Source: Planctomycetales bacterium (GTDB taxonomy: Bacteria > Planctomycetota > Planctomycetia > Planctomycetales > Planctomycetaceae). From it: 64,000 nucleotides of DNA. The notes under the pieces are model-generated. The model was given only the letters and a program-made list of their open reading frames with translations. It made no database searches and was not told where the DNA came from. Shown here in pieces: positions 25,253-35,040 of this stretch. The stretch spans positions 1-64,000 of the forward strand of contig JANQPT010000016.1 in assembly GCA_028285345.1 (NCBI GenBank). Reading direction: 5' to 3'. Position numbers and translations under genes: made by a program. Numbering within the stretch: position 1 is the stretch's first letter; each line of letters starts with the position of its first letter.

Positions 25253-26617
25253 TTAGGCTTCCGGCGCTGTCGGTTCCGGTGTGTCCATCGGAGCCGCTTC
25301 AGGTTCCTGGTTAGGCTCGGGGGCCGGCTTCAGGGTTTCATGCGACTCAGGGCCGGTCGTGACACCGCAATCGCCCGTGGCACAACCACCGCAGGTGGCG
25401 CAGCCGCCGCAACAGCTGTTGGGACAGCAGACCGTCGTCGGAACGATGCGGCAAACCTCGTAGGCCACCTGGCGGGGGACACAACGGGCAACGCAACGCG
25501 TGCGAGTTTCGGCGACCTGACGCGGGACCATCTTGCAGACGCGGTGTGTCGTCGTGTAAGGAACTTGTTTGGCCACGCAATAGGGAACTTTCTTGACGTG
25601 CGTTTCGGTCACCATCCGGCAAGTGCGGACGGGTACCTTGCAGACCTTCTCTTCGCGAACCAGACGGCAAGTGCGAATTGGAACCTGCTTGGTGCGGGTT
25701 TCACAGACCCAGCGGCACGTCCTGACCGGAATCTTGCGGACGCATTCTTCCCGAACCATGCGGCAGGTCCGCACCGGGACTTTTTCCACGATCGTTTCGG
25801 GAACGTAACGGCAAACTTGAACCGGGCAGACTTTTCGCACGGTTTCACATTTGTAGGTCGTGCAGGGAACCTGGCACTCGACGACTTGCGGGCACCAGAC
25901 GCGGCGGCAAGTGTAATGTCCAGGGCACTGCACCATGCAGACGCGCGGGCATCCACAGGCATCGACCACACAGCGGCGGACGACAGGACCGGGAACGTAA
26001 ACTTGTTCCGTTTTCCAGCAACCGGTTTGCTTGCGGACGGTGCGATAGGTCGTCACCGGACGCATGACGGTATGGCAGCGTTCTTGGTTGACGGTTTCGA
26101 CCACGCGTCGCATGACCGTGCGGCGGCATTCGCGTTCGCAGGTTTCCCACACCGGGCGGCAAACGGTGTAGCGCTGTTCGCGCTCACATGTTTCCCACAC
26201 CGGGCGGCGAACTGTGTAGGTGCATTCTTTGAACGACGTCTCGAACACGGGACGGCACACCGTATACCGCCGCTCGACCTCACAGGTTTCGAAAACCGGC
26301 CGGCAGGTGGTGTAGGTGCATTCCCGTTCGTGTTGTTCGTAGACGGTCTTGTAGCAGGTCACCTGACGATCTTCGTACGTTCTGTCGTAGACCGTTTTAT
26401 AACAGGTGTACTCTTGCGGCTCGTAAACGGTTTCATACACCGTCTTGTAACAGGTTTGCCGCTCGACCTTACAAGCGGTGTAGCAGCACGTTTGCTGGCA
26501 CGCCGCCGGCGGACAGCAGTTATAACCACCTGCCCCGCAATAGGCCGCTTCGGCGAGCGACCCGGCCCCGCAGTACGTGGCAAGGGCGACCACGAATCCT
26601 GCCCATTTGCTGTTCAT
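25253..26617 (-). CDS. YTV-type Cys-rich cell-surface protein
   Basis: The protein has 454 residues with a signal peptide (MNSKWAGFVVALATYCGAG) and more than 40 Cys. Short repeats fill the body: TCYKTVYE (three to four copies), YTVCRPVFET / YTVCRPVWETCE (about five), VPVRTCRMV / IPVRTCRWV (about six). This is the pattern of the YTV proteins known from planctomycetes and assigned to their surface layer or cell wall. The C-terminus is acidic and Pro-rich after a CCGGCATCGGCATGDCG cluster. It is probably secreted and cross-linked by disulphides. AAGGAG lies 9 bases before the ATG. A terminator follows at 25181-25221, so it is monocistronic. Confidence 0.85.
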   Translation of the reverse strand: MNSKWAGFVVALATYCGAGSLAEAAYCGAGGYNCCPPAACQQTCCYTACKVERQTCYKTVYETVYEPQEYTCYKTVYDRTYEDRQVTCYKTVYEQHERECTYTTCRPVFETCEVERRYTVCRPVFETSFKECTYTVRRPVWETCEREQRYTVCRPVWETCERECRRTVMRRVVETVNQERCHTVMRPVTTYRTVRKQTGCWKTEQVYVPGPVVRRCVVDACGCPRVCMVQCPGHYTCRRVWCPQVVECQVPCTTYKCETVRKVCPVQVCRYVPETIVEKVPVRTCRMVREECVRKIPVRTCRWVCETRTKQVPIRTCRLVREEKVCKVPVRTCRMVTETHVKKVPYCVAKQVPYTTTHRVCKMVPRQVAETRTRCVARCVPRQVAYEVCRIVPTTVCCPNSCCGGCATCGGCATGDCGVTTGPESHETLKPAPEPNQEPEAAPMDTPEPTAPEA

Positions 26618-27289
26618 CTCAACATCTCCTTCGGTGTTCCAATACCTGAAAGTCGTAGCACGCGCCTTACGGTCTTACCCCGTTGTTCCGCAATTTCCCA
26701 CTTCACCCCTCATACTGGCAAAGCCGGATGCAGATTGCAAAACATAAAACGCACAGTTCAATAGATTCTCCCAATTCGAGCCGGGAGAGGGTCTGATTGT
26801 CGCTCAAACATAGGCCATGATCGTTGGCGAAATTGAGTGAAACGGTGAAAAATTTCCAGATCAACCGGCTGTAGGGAGGACTGTGATGAATTTGGTCAAC
26901 ATCACAATTCACCTGCCGATCCGCGGGCCGTTTTTTTCGACACAAACCGGCGAAGACGTGTCACAATCCCTGCCCGGAACCGTACGAGCAATCGGAGGAC
27001 GTTGAACTTCAAATAACCCCGCAGCGACTACGGGAGAACATAAAAATGGCGCAACATTTTGCAGTAGTGGGCCTTCCAGTCATGGGTGGCAGAGTCGTGT
27101 TTTCTGGGTTTGCAGGGCGCGAAACGATCGGTTTTGACGATTATCACTGCCAGGCCGGACAAATCGCTTCTCGGAGTACTGACGATTCCGCAGTCAACTG
27201 TGGTTGTTCGCGCGAACCGCGAATTCCGTCACGGGTGATATTCTCAACCAGCGATCGGTTTCCAGCCGCATAGCGCACGGACTCGGCGG
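26618..27289. other. Long intergenic region upstream of the YTV gene
   Basis: It should carry the promoter of the YTV gene. A short plus-strand frame (27046-27273) has a GGAG 9 bases before its ATG but shows no family or codon support, so I do not call it. I see no RNA gene. Confidence 0.4.
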
Positions 27290-28321
27290 TCACCGTGAGT
27301 TGTCATCCGCCGACTTGAGCGTTTGCATGGCATTGCCGGCATCGATGCGAATGCGCGCCTCGGCATGCCCGTCCGCGATCGGCTGCAGCAACTCCAGCAA
27401 CTGCGTCCGCTGTTCGGCTGTCAGTTGCGGCGCAAGATTTTCGACGGCCAATATGGAATTCTTCACCGACGCAAACTGCAAGAACGCGTCGTCGTCGGGC
27501 TCCGGCGGATTGGCCGCGGACCGCAGAATCTCCTCGAGCACGGGGAGTCCGCTGAGGTCGTGGTTTCTCGCCAATGCGATCATTGCATTTGCCCGAGTCG
27601 CCGGATTGCCGTCACCCAACAGGGCCTGCAACTGACGAGTGGCGGACTCGGTCGGGAACAGTCCCAAGGCGTAGGCCGCCATTTGCCGCATCAGCGGCGC
27701 GTCGGCCGGCGGCGACGTCTCCTGCGACACTTCGATCAAACGCTCCACCAGCGGATTTGCAAACTCCGACGTAAGCGGCTGGCCCGCTTCTTGCGCGCGA
27801 TTGGCGAAGACGGCAATCGCCGCCAGACCGGACTTGCGGACTTCCAAATCCTGATCGTTCTCGGTCGACTTCAATAACGCCGGGACCACCAAGTCTGGAA
27901 CACGCAACAATTGAATGGTCCGCGTCAAATAGGCCTGAAACTGCACTTGTTTCTCGTCGGGAGCAGCTCGCTGTAGCTCTTGCTCCAGCAGACTGCACAG
28001 TGCCTCGGCCAACTGCCGGTTGGACACCAACTGCTCCCCGCTCTCCGCTCTCTTCTCATCCAGCGGCAACATCTGCGCTAATCCCACCGCGGCGCGCCAG
28101 CGGATATGTTCGTTGGGACTGCCGATGTCCTGCGCCAATTTTCGCCAATCCTCGCCGGACGACGACGCGATCCAGCCGAAGACAAACACCACTCCTACGA
28201 TCACGCCGATGATCAGAGCGGGAATCAGAAACAATTGCAGAATAAATCCGGCAGACGGCGGCTGAACCGGCGGAAGCTCATTCGGCAGCGCGTCGTCATC
28301 GCGTGCGTCGAATTCAGACAT
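27290..28321 (-). CDS. HEAT-repeat protein with N-terminal membrane anchor
   Basis: The protein has 343 residues. A single transmembrane segment (about 26-51, FILQLFLIPALIIGVIVGVV) is followed by helical repeats of the HEAT type, for example NEHIRWRAAVGLAQMLPL, LEVRKSGLAAIAVFANRA, RQMAAYALGLFPTESAT and PATRANAMIALARNHD. Such proteins are scaffolds for protein contacts at the membrane; no partner is apparent. It lies 156 bases downstream of the nucleotidyltransferase gene on the same strand and could be transcribed with it. Confidence 0.8.
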   Translation of the reverse strand: MSEFDARDDDALPNELPPVQPPSAGFILQLFLIPALIIGVIVGVVFVFGWIASSSGEDWRKLAQDIGSPNEHIRWRAAVGLAQMLPLDEKRAESGEQLVSNRQLAEALCSLLEQELQRAAPDEKQVQFQAYLTRTIQLLRVPDLVVPALLKSTENDQDLEVRKSGLAAIAVFANRAQEAGQPLTSEFANPLVERLIEVSQETSPPADAPLMRQMAAYALGLFPTESATRQLQALLGDGNPATRANAMIALARNHDLSGLPVLEEILRSAANPPEPDDDAFLQFASVKNSILAVENLAPQLTAEQRTQLLELLQPIADGHAEARIRIDAGNAMQTLKSADDNSR

Positions 28322-28477
28322 GAGGGGGAAGTGCGTCGCGTAATCGAAAAATTATTGGAGAAAATGCGCAGAGAGACAATGCGCAGAGGTCAACGGTCAA
28401 ATCAACCCCACGCCTGCCAGTCTAGAGGCGGCGCGGCCAGTTTGGCAAGAGTGCAGAAGCCCTCTGCCGGTCCATGT

Positions 28478-29104
28478 TCAGAGCTGGCTCTCCCGCCAGA
28501 CCACCTGCAATCGCTCATAGTCTTCCAGAGTATCCAAATCGAGCAGGATGCAGTCGGAATCGACCGCCAACTCTCGGAGCTCCGAATTATGGCGGCGGAC
28601 GAGTTCGTTTAAGCCCTGGGCGGGCGGTAACTCAGGCACCAACCGGGCCAGCGGCCACCGAAAGAACGTCGGATGTCCCCGTTTTCCCTCGAACGTCGGG
28701 ATCAAAACCTGTTCCGCGCAAGTGTTCCATTCCCTCATCAACTCGCGAACGACGTCCGTATCCAACAGCGGATGATCGGCGGGGACCAACATCCAGCTGT
28801 CGTCATCGTGCGGCTGGTACCTCTGTGCCAGATGATCCAAGGCGAACTGCACGCTTTGCCGCATATCGGCCGGGTCGGCGGCCGGCAGGATGACTTCCGC
28901 CCCGGCCTGTTCGGCCGCCTGACGCAACGAATCGTCGCCCGGACGGACGACAACAATCACCGCGTCAACGCCCGCGCTGACCAGCGCCTGTACCAACCGG
29001 GCAATCACCGTGGAGTCGCCCAGCGGCAACAGCAATTTCGGCCGCCCCATCCGCCGGCTCTGTCCGGCGGCCGGCACGACGGCAAATATCCGCCGAGTAC
29101 TCAC
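28478..29104 (-). CDS. MobA/MocA-like nucleotidyltransferase
   Basis: The protein has 208 residues. The N-terminus VVPAAGQSRRMGRPKLLLPL is the classical nucleotide-binding loop (AAGxSxRMGxxK) of the MobA-like NTP transferase family. Further family marks are MLVPADHPLLDTDVV (metal-binding Asp) and GKRGHPTFFRWPL. Members transfer CMP or GMP to molybdopterin cofactor or modify other small molecules; the substrate here is open. Expression may be connected with the Mo-dependent formate dehydrogenase at 51933, but it is far away. The start is a GTG with AGGGG upstream, 19 bases after the sialidase-like gene ends. Confidence 0.82.
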   Translation of the reverse strand: MSTRRIFAVVPAAGQSRRMGRPKLLLPLGDSTVIARLVQALVSAGVDAVIVVVRPGDDSLRQAAEQAGAEVILPAADPADMRQSVQFALDHLAQRYQPHDDDSWMLVPADHPLLDTDVVRELMREWNTCAEQVLIPTFEGKRGHPTFFRWPLARLVPELPPAQGLNELVRRHNSELRELAVDSDCILLDLDTLEDYERLQVVWRESQL

Positions 29105-29123
29105 AAGCAGTGTCCCCTCGAGT

Positions 29124-30278
29124 TCACTGTTTCAGTTTTGCGTCGAGTTCTTCAATCTTGAAACGGACGCTGACCACGTACGGCTTCTTACCCCGCTCCC
29201 AATGCCCGTACGTTGTCGTCACAAACGTACCATCGGGAAGCAACTCCAGTCCGGGATAAGCACAATCGGCCCCGCGATGGTTGTCCATCAACCGCACGCG
29301 ATATTGTCCTTCTTTGCCGTCGACTATGTCTTGATAGGTACCGACCCAACCAACCCAATCTCCTTTGGTTGGGCTCTCGAGCGTCGTGTCGCGAAACGTG
29401 ATAAACAAGCGTCCGTCCGGCGCATACCGTCCCGTATGCCGGTCGCCGGTCAGCGCCGCGGGCAACTGCCGCGGCCGGCTCCAGGTACGGCCTTCGTCGT
29501 CGGAGAAGATCACGAACGAATTGAATTTGCGGCTGTTCTCGCGCAGCAAGACGGCGATCTGCTTGCCGTCGGGTGAGCGGATCAGTCCCGGCTCGCAGAG
29601 ATGCGCCTGAGGATGCTGCGCAATGACTTGCGGCGGACGCCATGTCAGCCCGCCATCGGTGCTGATGGTTTTGTAGAGCCGGAATTGCACCGGCTTTGTC
29701 TGTTTCGAATCGGCGCTAATGAACCGCCCGTCGTCGTGAAACAGTGCCATGTAATCGCCGTTTGTCAGTCGTTCGACGCTCCCCATTGTGACAATTCCGC
29801 CGAAGTCGCCAATCGGCTTAAGCGGGCTCCAAATTCGGCCGTCATCTTCGGAAACCGCCATCCGGATCGGATACAAACCGGAGAACATGATCAACCGCTT
29901 CACGCCCTGTCTGTCCACCACGCGGTGGATCGTGGGCACTTCTTTGGATGTGACCCAATTCTCCGGGACGGGGAGCCGGTCAGACCAGGTCAACCCGCCG
30001 TCGCTGGAACGTTTCATCACGATCGCGCCGCGGCCGTGCCCCTTCGGGTAGACGCAGATCATCGTCCGCCCGTCTTCCAGCAAGACGGTCGTCGGATGTC
30101 CCAAATACTGCCCCGGCTCACGATCGACAATCACCTGCCGGGCGGTGTCGCCGGAAAGGTCGATGACGGGGATATTGTAGTGCCGCGTCAACTGTGTCTT
30201 CGAAACGTCCGTCGGCTCGGCGCGTCCGGCTACGGTTAGAGCGAAAACAGAGCAGAACAGAATCGTGTGGCGAAGCAT
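29124..30278 (-). CDS. Secreted sialidase-fold (BNR/Asp-box) protein
   Basis: The protein has 384 residues with a signal peptide (MLRHTILFCSVFALTVAGRA). Four Asp-box motifs are clear: SSDGGLTWSD, SEDDGRIWSP, STDGGLTWRP and SDDEGRTWSR, which mark a six-bladed sialidase-like propeller. Family members include exo-sialidases and other glycoside hydrolases; a catalytic Asp/Tyr/Glu set cannot be assigned from sequence alone, so enzymatic activity is not sure. It is probably periplasmic or extracellular. The ATG at 30278 places the signal peptide first; in-frame starts at 30302 and 30356 are less fitting. It heads a run of three minus-strand genes (29124, 28478, 27290). Confidence 0.8.
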   Translation of the reverse strand: MLRHTILFCSVFALTVAGRAEPTDVSKTQLTRHYNIPVIDLSGDTARQVIVDREPGQYLGHPTTVLLEDGRTMICVYPKGHGRGAIVMKRSSDGGLTWSDRLPVPENWVTSKEVPTIHRVVDRQGVKRLIMFSGLYPIRMAVSEDDGRIWSPLKPIGDFGGIVTMGSVERLTNGDYMALFHDDGRFISADSKQTKPVQFRLYKTISTDGGLTWRPPQVIAQHPQAHLCEPGLIRSPDGKQIAVLLRENSRKFNSFVIFSDDEGRTWSRPRQLPAALTGDRHTGRYAPDGRLFITFRDTTLESPTKGDWVGWVGTYQDIVDGKEGQYRVRLMDNHRGADCAYPGLELLPDGTFVTTTYGHWERGKKPYVVSVRFKIEELDAKLKQ

Positions 30279-30827
30279 GCGTTGCCCATTGCAAATGAAC
30301 ATAGGGAACCGATCTCGGTGAACTGCGCATGAAGATTGGTGATGCCGGATCTTCACAGAAGAACGATCGATAAGCGGCAGCCCTGATCACGAGCCCACGT
30401 GAGACGCCGGGCAGCCGTTCAGATCAAAAATAGCGATTGCATGGGACGTATCGCAAGTCCCGGTGAATTGGATCGAAACGTCGGATGCACGTCGAAACCC
30501 AATGATGGATTGAGCGGAATGCCTCGAATTGATATGCGAGTTCGCATCGAGTCGCAAACTTTCTCAATTCTTCGTAGTGGGTCCCCTTTTCGTCGAGTAT
30601 AATTCAGTCGAGATTGACCCGCACAAACTTGGCCACATCTCGTCTTAAAGCGCCGATATCGACATCGGACGGCCCCGGGTTGATCCCCGTGAATTGCAAT
30701 CAGGCACCCATCGCTGACAACTCTCCGCATTGCAACCAGCACGATCTGGCTACTCCAACCTTTTCTTTCCCGCGTGATTCGCGTATCGCCAAGGTTTTCC
30801 CACGAAAACAAGTTTGGAGTATCAGAG
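30279..30827. other. Divergent intergenic region with promoter signal
   Basis: The gap separates the sialidase-like gene (minus) from the polysaccharide gene run (plus). A TATAAT at 30598-30603 is the only clear signal. No other gene is supported. Confidence 0.45.
30598..30603 (+). promoter_or_regulatory. Candidate -10 box (TATAAT) of the CelD-like genes
   Basis: A perfect TATAAT lies 225 bases before the TTG at 30828, in an AT-rich patch. No strong -35 box is visible, and the implied leader is long. Confidence 0.3.
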
Positions 30828-32561
30828 TTGAACGTTGAAATCGTGACGGATCCGGCGTCACTGTATGCACTCTCTGAAGATTGGCAGCGACTTTGGAAAC
30901 TGCAACACGAACCTGATGTGTTTAGTTCATTGGCATGGGTCCGCGCCAGCTTGCAAACGTATGGAACGCGGAGAAAACTGGTCGCCCCCGTCGTCTATGA
31001 TGACGATGAGGTGGTCGCGATCCTGCCGCTGGTCATCGAAGATCAGGTCCTGAAGTTCGCCGGCAGTCCTCGTTCCGACTACAACGACGTGCTCGCTGAT
31101 CCCGCGCGGGCCGGCGACGTGATCCCGCACGCGTTTGAAGCACTTCGCAATCTGCCCGAGACTTGGACGCACGGCCAGTTAGAGAATATCCCCGAATCGT
31201 CGCCGCTCCGCTCGGCCGAGAAGCAGATCCGCTCGGCGATCGGCGGATACGTGAAGTTCTCCTTGAGCACGATGTGCCCCCGCGTCTGTTTTGACAGCCC
31301 GGAGGTTGTGGCCGACATTTTGCGCAAGAAGAGCTTGAAGCGGCACACGAACAAACTGCGCCGGATGGGGGAACTGAGATTCCGGCATCTTCATGAGCGG
31401 GAAGAGATCCGTAACCACTTGCCCGCATTCTTCGATCAGCACATCGCCCGTCGCGCACTGGCCGGAGAGCAGAGCTTGTTTTGTGACGCGGCGTCACGTC
31501 AATTCTATGAGCATCTCGTCGACGAATTGGACCCTCAAGAATCTCTGCGGTTTGCCGTTGTCGACCTTGATGGACAACCGGTGGCGTATCATTTCGGATT
31601 TGAGAACAACGGGCGGTTCATTTGGTATAAACCCGCCTTCGACATCGACATGCACGACTACTCGCCCGGCGAGGTGTTGCTCAAACATCTCTTCGAATAC
31701 GCCGCGGAAGAATCTTTGTCGACGTTTGATTTCACCGTCGGCACGGAGTCGTTCAAACTGCGGTTCGCCAATGCTCACACTCGAAATTACACGATGTATG
31801 TCTGTCGACCCGGCCTGCGCGGAACGGCGGCGGCACTCAGAATTCGGGCCAAGGAGCGGCTCAAACAGAATCAGCGGCTGTTTGATCGCGTGAAATCGAT
31901 CATTGATTTCGGCACCCGCAGCCGCGCGTCACTCTCGGAAAAGCTGCGCAGACACGGCCTATGGGGCTGTCTCAAGAAATCGGCTGATCAACTGTACCGG
32001 AAGTGTCTATTCCGGCGCGACGAGCTGTTGGTGTTTGAATCGGAGCAACCTGCCGACGCCGCCGCAACTCCCAATGGAGATATCGAAATTCGCAGTGGAA
32101 AACTCTCGGAGTTGGCGGAATTGTGTGTGCAGTATCCACACGAATTCACCGGGGAAAAACTGAGTAAGGCGGTTCGGCGACTCAAAGAGGGCGATCAGCT
32201 GCATTTGGCGTGGAGCGGCGGACGGTGTGTCCACGTGGCCTGGACGGGACAGCGGGAAGAATTCTCCACCGAGTCCGACGTGGGACCCGGATGCGCAATC
32301 CCGCTCGAACATCCGGCACGAGTGATCTATGACTGTTGGACACCGCCCGACGCCCGTGGCCAGGGAATCTACCCTTACGTTTTGGGCGCGTTGTCGAAAA
32401 CCGAACCCGGCGGCGGCATGGCGGTTTGGGTGAGTTGCCGAGCCGACAATCGGCCGTCGCACATTGGCATCGAAAAAGCAGGATTTCGATGTCGCTACCG
32501 CGCAGTGCGGAAGCGGTACGCCGGAATCTGGGAGAGCAAGTCTCTGACGCCGGCCGAATAG
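30828..32561 (+). CDS. CelD/FemAB-like GNAT acyltransferase with extra C-terminal GNAT domain
   Basis: The protein has 577 residues. The N-terminal ~350 residues match the CelD/BcsL (FemAB-related GNAT) pattern: an SSLAWVRASLQTYG start, RSDYNDVLADP, and YHFGFENNGRFIWYKPAFD followed by DYSPGEVLLKHLFEYAAEE and TFDFTVGTESFKLRF. Such proteins act on surface polysaccharide or cell-wall precursors. Residues ~420-575 form a second, unusual GNAT-like part (YDCWTPPDARGQGIYPYVLG carries the acetyl-CoA loop). The start TTG at 30828 has GGAG 8 bases upstream; an upstream GTG at 30774 lacks one. A shorter paralogue follows at 32638. Confidence 0.8.
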   Translation: MNVEIVTDPASLYALSEDWQRLWKLQHEPDVFSSLAWVRASLQTYGTRRKLVAPVVYDDDEVVAILPLVIEDQVLKFAGSPRSDYNDVLADPARAGDVIPHAFEALRNLPETWTHGQLENIPESSPLRSAEKQIRSAIGGYVKFSLSTMCPRVCFDSPEVVADILRKKSLKRHTNKLRRMGELRFRHLHEREEIRNHLPAFFDQHIARRALAGEQSLFCDAASRQFYEHLVDELDPQESLRFAVVDLDGQPVAYHFGFENNGRFIWYKPAFDIDMHDYSPGEVLLKHLFEYAAEESLSTFDFTVGTESFKLRFANAHTRNYTMYVCRPGLRGTAAALRIRAKERLKQNQRLFDRVKSIIDFGTRSRASLSEKLRRHGLWGCLKKSADQLYRKCLFRRDELLVFESEQPADAAATPNGDIEIRSGKLSELAELCVQYPHEFTGEKLSKAVRRLKEGDQLHLAWSGGRCVHVAWTGQREEFSTESDVGPGCAIPLEHPARVIYDCWTPPDARGQGIYPYVLGALSKTEPGGGMAVWVSCRADNRPSHIGIEKAGFRCRYRAVRKRYAGIWESKSLTPAE

Positions 32562-32637
32562 TTTTTCTGACGTACTCAACGGCGCAACGACGCCAAACAG
32601 GGTGTTTTACTTTTTCTCCTGCGGGTCGAACCATCGA

Positions 32638-33774
32638 ATGTCCATCGTCGTTTCAGAGATTCGCACCGCGGCCGACTTTCATGACCTCCATGACGAGTGG
32701 AATGCGTTATTATCACAGAGCACTTGCGACGTCCCGTTTCTAACGCATGAATGGATTGAAACTTGGTCTGATCATTTGGCAGCGCCGGGAACGCGGACGA
32801 CGATTATCGCCCGCGATGATGGGCGGCTGGTCTTTGCGCTCCCCTTGGTCGAGCGCCGCCTCGGCGGCGGCCCGCTTTCGTTGCGGCTCTTACACTCGGC
32901 AACAAACAGCCACTCGTTTCGGTTTCAATTGCTCATGGAGCAGGACCGAATCGACGTTTTGCAGTACGTGATGGAATATCTTCAACGACGTAAAGCGTGG
33001 CATCTGCTGCTTTTGGACTACGTGCCCGTTGACGACCAGGCATCGCGACACCTGCTCGAGCAAGCGCTCCGTGCAGGACTGACGGGCCACGTGAAACCGA
33101 TGTACGATTCGGCCGAGCTGATGATTGAAGGGACGTGGAATGAGCACCTGTCAGGTTTGAAGAAGTCGTTCAAGAAGACCATGCGCCGTCAGGAGCGGCG
33201 ACTGCAGGAAATCGGGGAAGTCCGCGTGGAAACGCTGCAGACCGAACGTGAAGTCCTGGATGCGTTGCCGGAGGCACTCGACATCGAACGGCGGAGCTGG
33301 AAGGGAGATCGGGGCAGCGCGATCGCTTGCCAGCCTGCGCTGGCACAGTTTTACACGTCGCTGGCCCAAACCACCGCCCAACGCGGCTGGATGCGGCTTT
33401 CATTCCTGAATGTCGGCGGCGAGCGAACCGCGTTCGAGTTCGCCTTGGAGTACAACCGCAAGTTCTACAGCATCAAAATCGGCTACGACCCGGACAAGTA
33501 CGGAGTGTACTCCGTCGGCCGCCGACTGGTTCACGAGTCGATCGCACGCTGTTTCGACAACGAATTACAGGCCTATGACTTTGTCGGCGCCTATTCGCCC
33601 GCGCAGGAGCACTGGGCGCCGACCAGGCACCCTGTCGGCTGGATTTACGTTTACAACAAACATGTTTACTCTCGATTGCACTGCGGTTGGGAATTTGCGT
33701 TGAAGCCGCAAGTCAAAAGGCTGCTGGCGCCAATCCGAAACCGGAAGTCAACGTCCCGCTCGACCGACGAATAG
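32638..33774 (+). CDS. CelD-like GNAT family acyltransferase
   Basis: The protein has 378 residues of the same type as the preceding gene: FLTHEWIETWSDHLAAPG, SATNSHSFRFQLLMEQD, then LKKSFKKTMRRQERRL and EFALEYNRKFYSIKIGYD with YSVGRRLVHESI. The C-terminal section AYDFVGAYSPAQEHWAPT ends the fold. It lacks the extra C-terminal domain of its neighbour. The role is probably acyl transfer to a polysaccharide or its lipid carrier. It lies 76 bases after 30828-32561 and overlaps no gene; the M28 peptidase starts 65 bases later on the same strand, suggesting one operon. Confidence 0.8.
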   Translation: MSIVVSEIRTAADFHDLHDEWNALLSQSTCDVPFLTHEWIETWSDHLAAPGTRTTIIARDDGRLVFALPLVERRLGGGPLSLRLLHSATNSHSFRFQLLMEQDRIDVLQYVMEYLQRRKAWHLLLLDYVPVDDQASRHLLEQALRAGLTGHVKPMYDSAELMIEGTWNEHLSGLKKSFKKTMRRQERRLQEIGEVRVETLQTEREVLDALPEALDIERRSWKGDRGSAIACQPALAQFYTSLAQTTAQRGWMRLSFLNVGGERTAFEFALEYNRKFYSIKIGYDPDKYGVYSVGRRLVHESIARCFDNELQAYDFVGAYSPAQEHWAPTRHPVGWIYVYNKHVYSRLHCGWEFALKPQVKRLLAPIRNRKSTSRSTDE

Positions 33775-33839
33775 ACGGGGCGATTCCGCATGCGACTGAG
33801 TCCTACGGCAGACGTTGTGATCACGAAAGGAATGGAGCG

Positions 33840-34817
33840 GTGCTGAAGTCCCTGTGGCGTGGCTTGGTATCGCGGCGCGCCGTTCACGTTCCGCAAAGAT
33901 ATTCGGTCCACGGTCGCCGGGCGTGGGAGCGCGTTCAGGAACTGGTGGCGCTCGGCGCTCGGCATCCCGGTGCGGAGGGACATCGTCAAACCCAAAACCT
34001 GATCCGAGAGCATCTCGAACAACTCGACTGCGATGTCGAAACCGTGCCGTTTGTTGCGAAAACGTCCATCGGCGAATTCGAGTTGATGAACATCGTGGCA
34101 AAGTTTTCGTCCCAGGCGGGACCATTCACCGCGATATCAGGGCACTACGATACAATTCGGCCGGAGCGCGTGAACGCGCTCGGGCGGCGGGCCAAGCTGT
34201 GGAAGACGTGGATGAAGCTGTTGGGCAAATCCGGCTCGACGATTCCGCGCACGGATTTTCCAGGCGCCAACGACGGGGGATCCTCAACGACCCTGCTGAT
34301 GGAGTTGGCGACAATCGTCAATGAGACTCCGGAATTGAACGATATCTGGATTGTGTTTTTCGACGGAGAAGAAGCGTTTGTCGATTGGAACGAACTCGAT
34401 CAGACCTATGGCAGCCGACACCAAGCTGAATTGTGGAAGCAGGACGGCACGCTGTCTCACCTGTCCGCTCTAATCAACATCGATATGATCGGCGGCGCGG
34501 ACTTCGAGGCCTTGTACGAATTGAACTCAACGGAGTGGCTACGCGACCACGTTTGGGAATTGGCGGGCAGCCTCGGCTACGGTACGTACTTTTCGAAGCA
34601 GCATGCTCGCAAGATCGGCGACGACCATCTGCCGTTTGTACGCGCCGGAGTTCCCGCTCTCGACATCATCGACGCCGAGTACGGTCCCGGAAACGGGTTT
34701 TGGCATACGATGGAAGACAGCCCCGATAAGCTCGACCCGCAGAGCTTCGCCGTCGTGCTGCACGTCCTTTGCGAGCTTCTCGCGGACATGCCGTCCACGC
34801 CACAAGCCGTCGATTGA
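33840..34817 (+). CDS. M28 peptidase, glutaminyl-cyclase-like
   Basis: The protein has 325 residues. The M28 metal site is visible: His102 in SGHYDT, Asp145 in ANDGGSSTTLL, Glu177-Glu178 in FFDGEEAF, and His289 in FWHTMEDS. The segment FVDWNELDQTYGSRHQAELW after the Glu pair follows the pattern of glutaminyl-peptide cyclotransferases rather than aminopeptidases, and INIDMIGGAD supplies the next ligand. It would cyclise N-terminal Gln of exported or cytosolic proteins; no signal peptide is seen. The GTG start at 33840 is chosen for AAAGGA 8 bases upstream. Confidence 0.82.
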   Translation: MLKSLWRGLVSRRAVHVPQRYSVHGRRAWERVQELVALGARHPGAEGHRQTQNLIREHLEQLDCDVETVPFVAKTSIGEFELMNIVAKFSSQAGPFTAISGHYDTIRPERVNALGRRAKLWKTWMKLLGKSGSTIPRTDFPGANDGGSSTTLLMELATIVNETPELNDIWIVFFDGEEAFVDWNELDQTYGSRHQAELWKQDGTLSHLSALINIDMIGGADFEALYELNSTEWLRDHVWELAGSLGYGTYFSKQHARKIGDDHLPFVRAGVPALDIIDAEYGPGNGFWHTMEDSPDKLDPQSFAVVLHVLCELLADMPSTPQAVD

Positions 34818-35040
34818 CATATCCGCGATCAATTTTAACTTGCGGTACGGAATCGCGACGGGAACAAGACCTTGTTTGCGTTGTTCACGATTCGCAGGGT
34901 CCGCTATCCGGTCCGGTGCAGTGGATTTGCACTTCCAAACAGGATTTAGGGAATTGGTAGTAAGGCCTGAAGAGCAACCGGTTGTTCGTGCGACGCGGCA
35001 GATGCGTCCTACCGCCGACGACATAGTTCTGAAAAAGGCA

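Noticed and set aside
27046-27273. Plus-strand frame of 75 codons with a GGAG before its ATG
   Set aside because: No family, no neighbouring context, and the reading frame shows no coding bias; it overlaps the region just after the HEAT gene.
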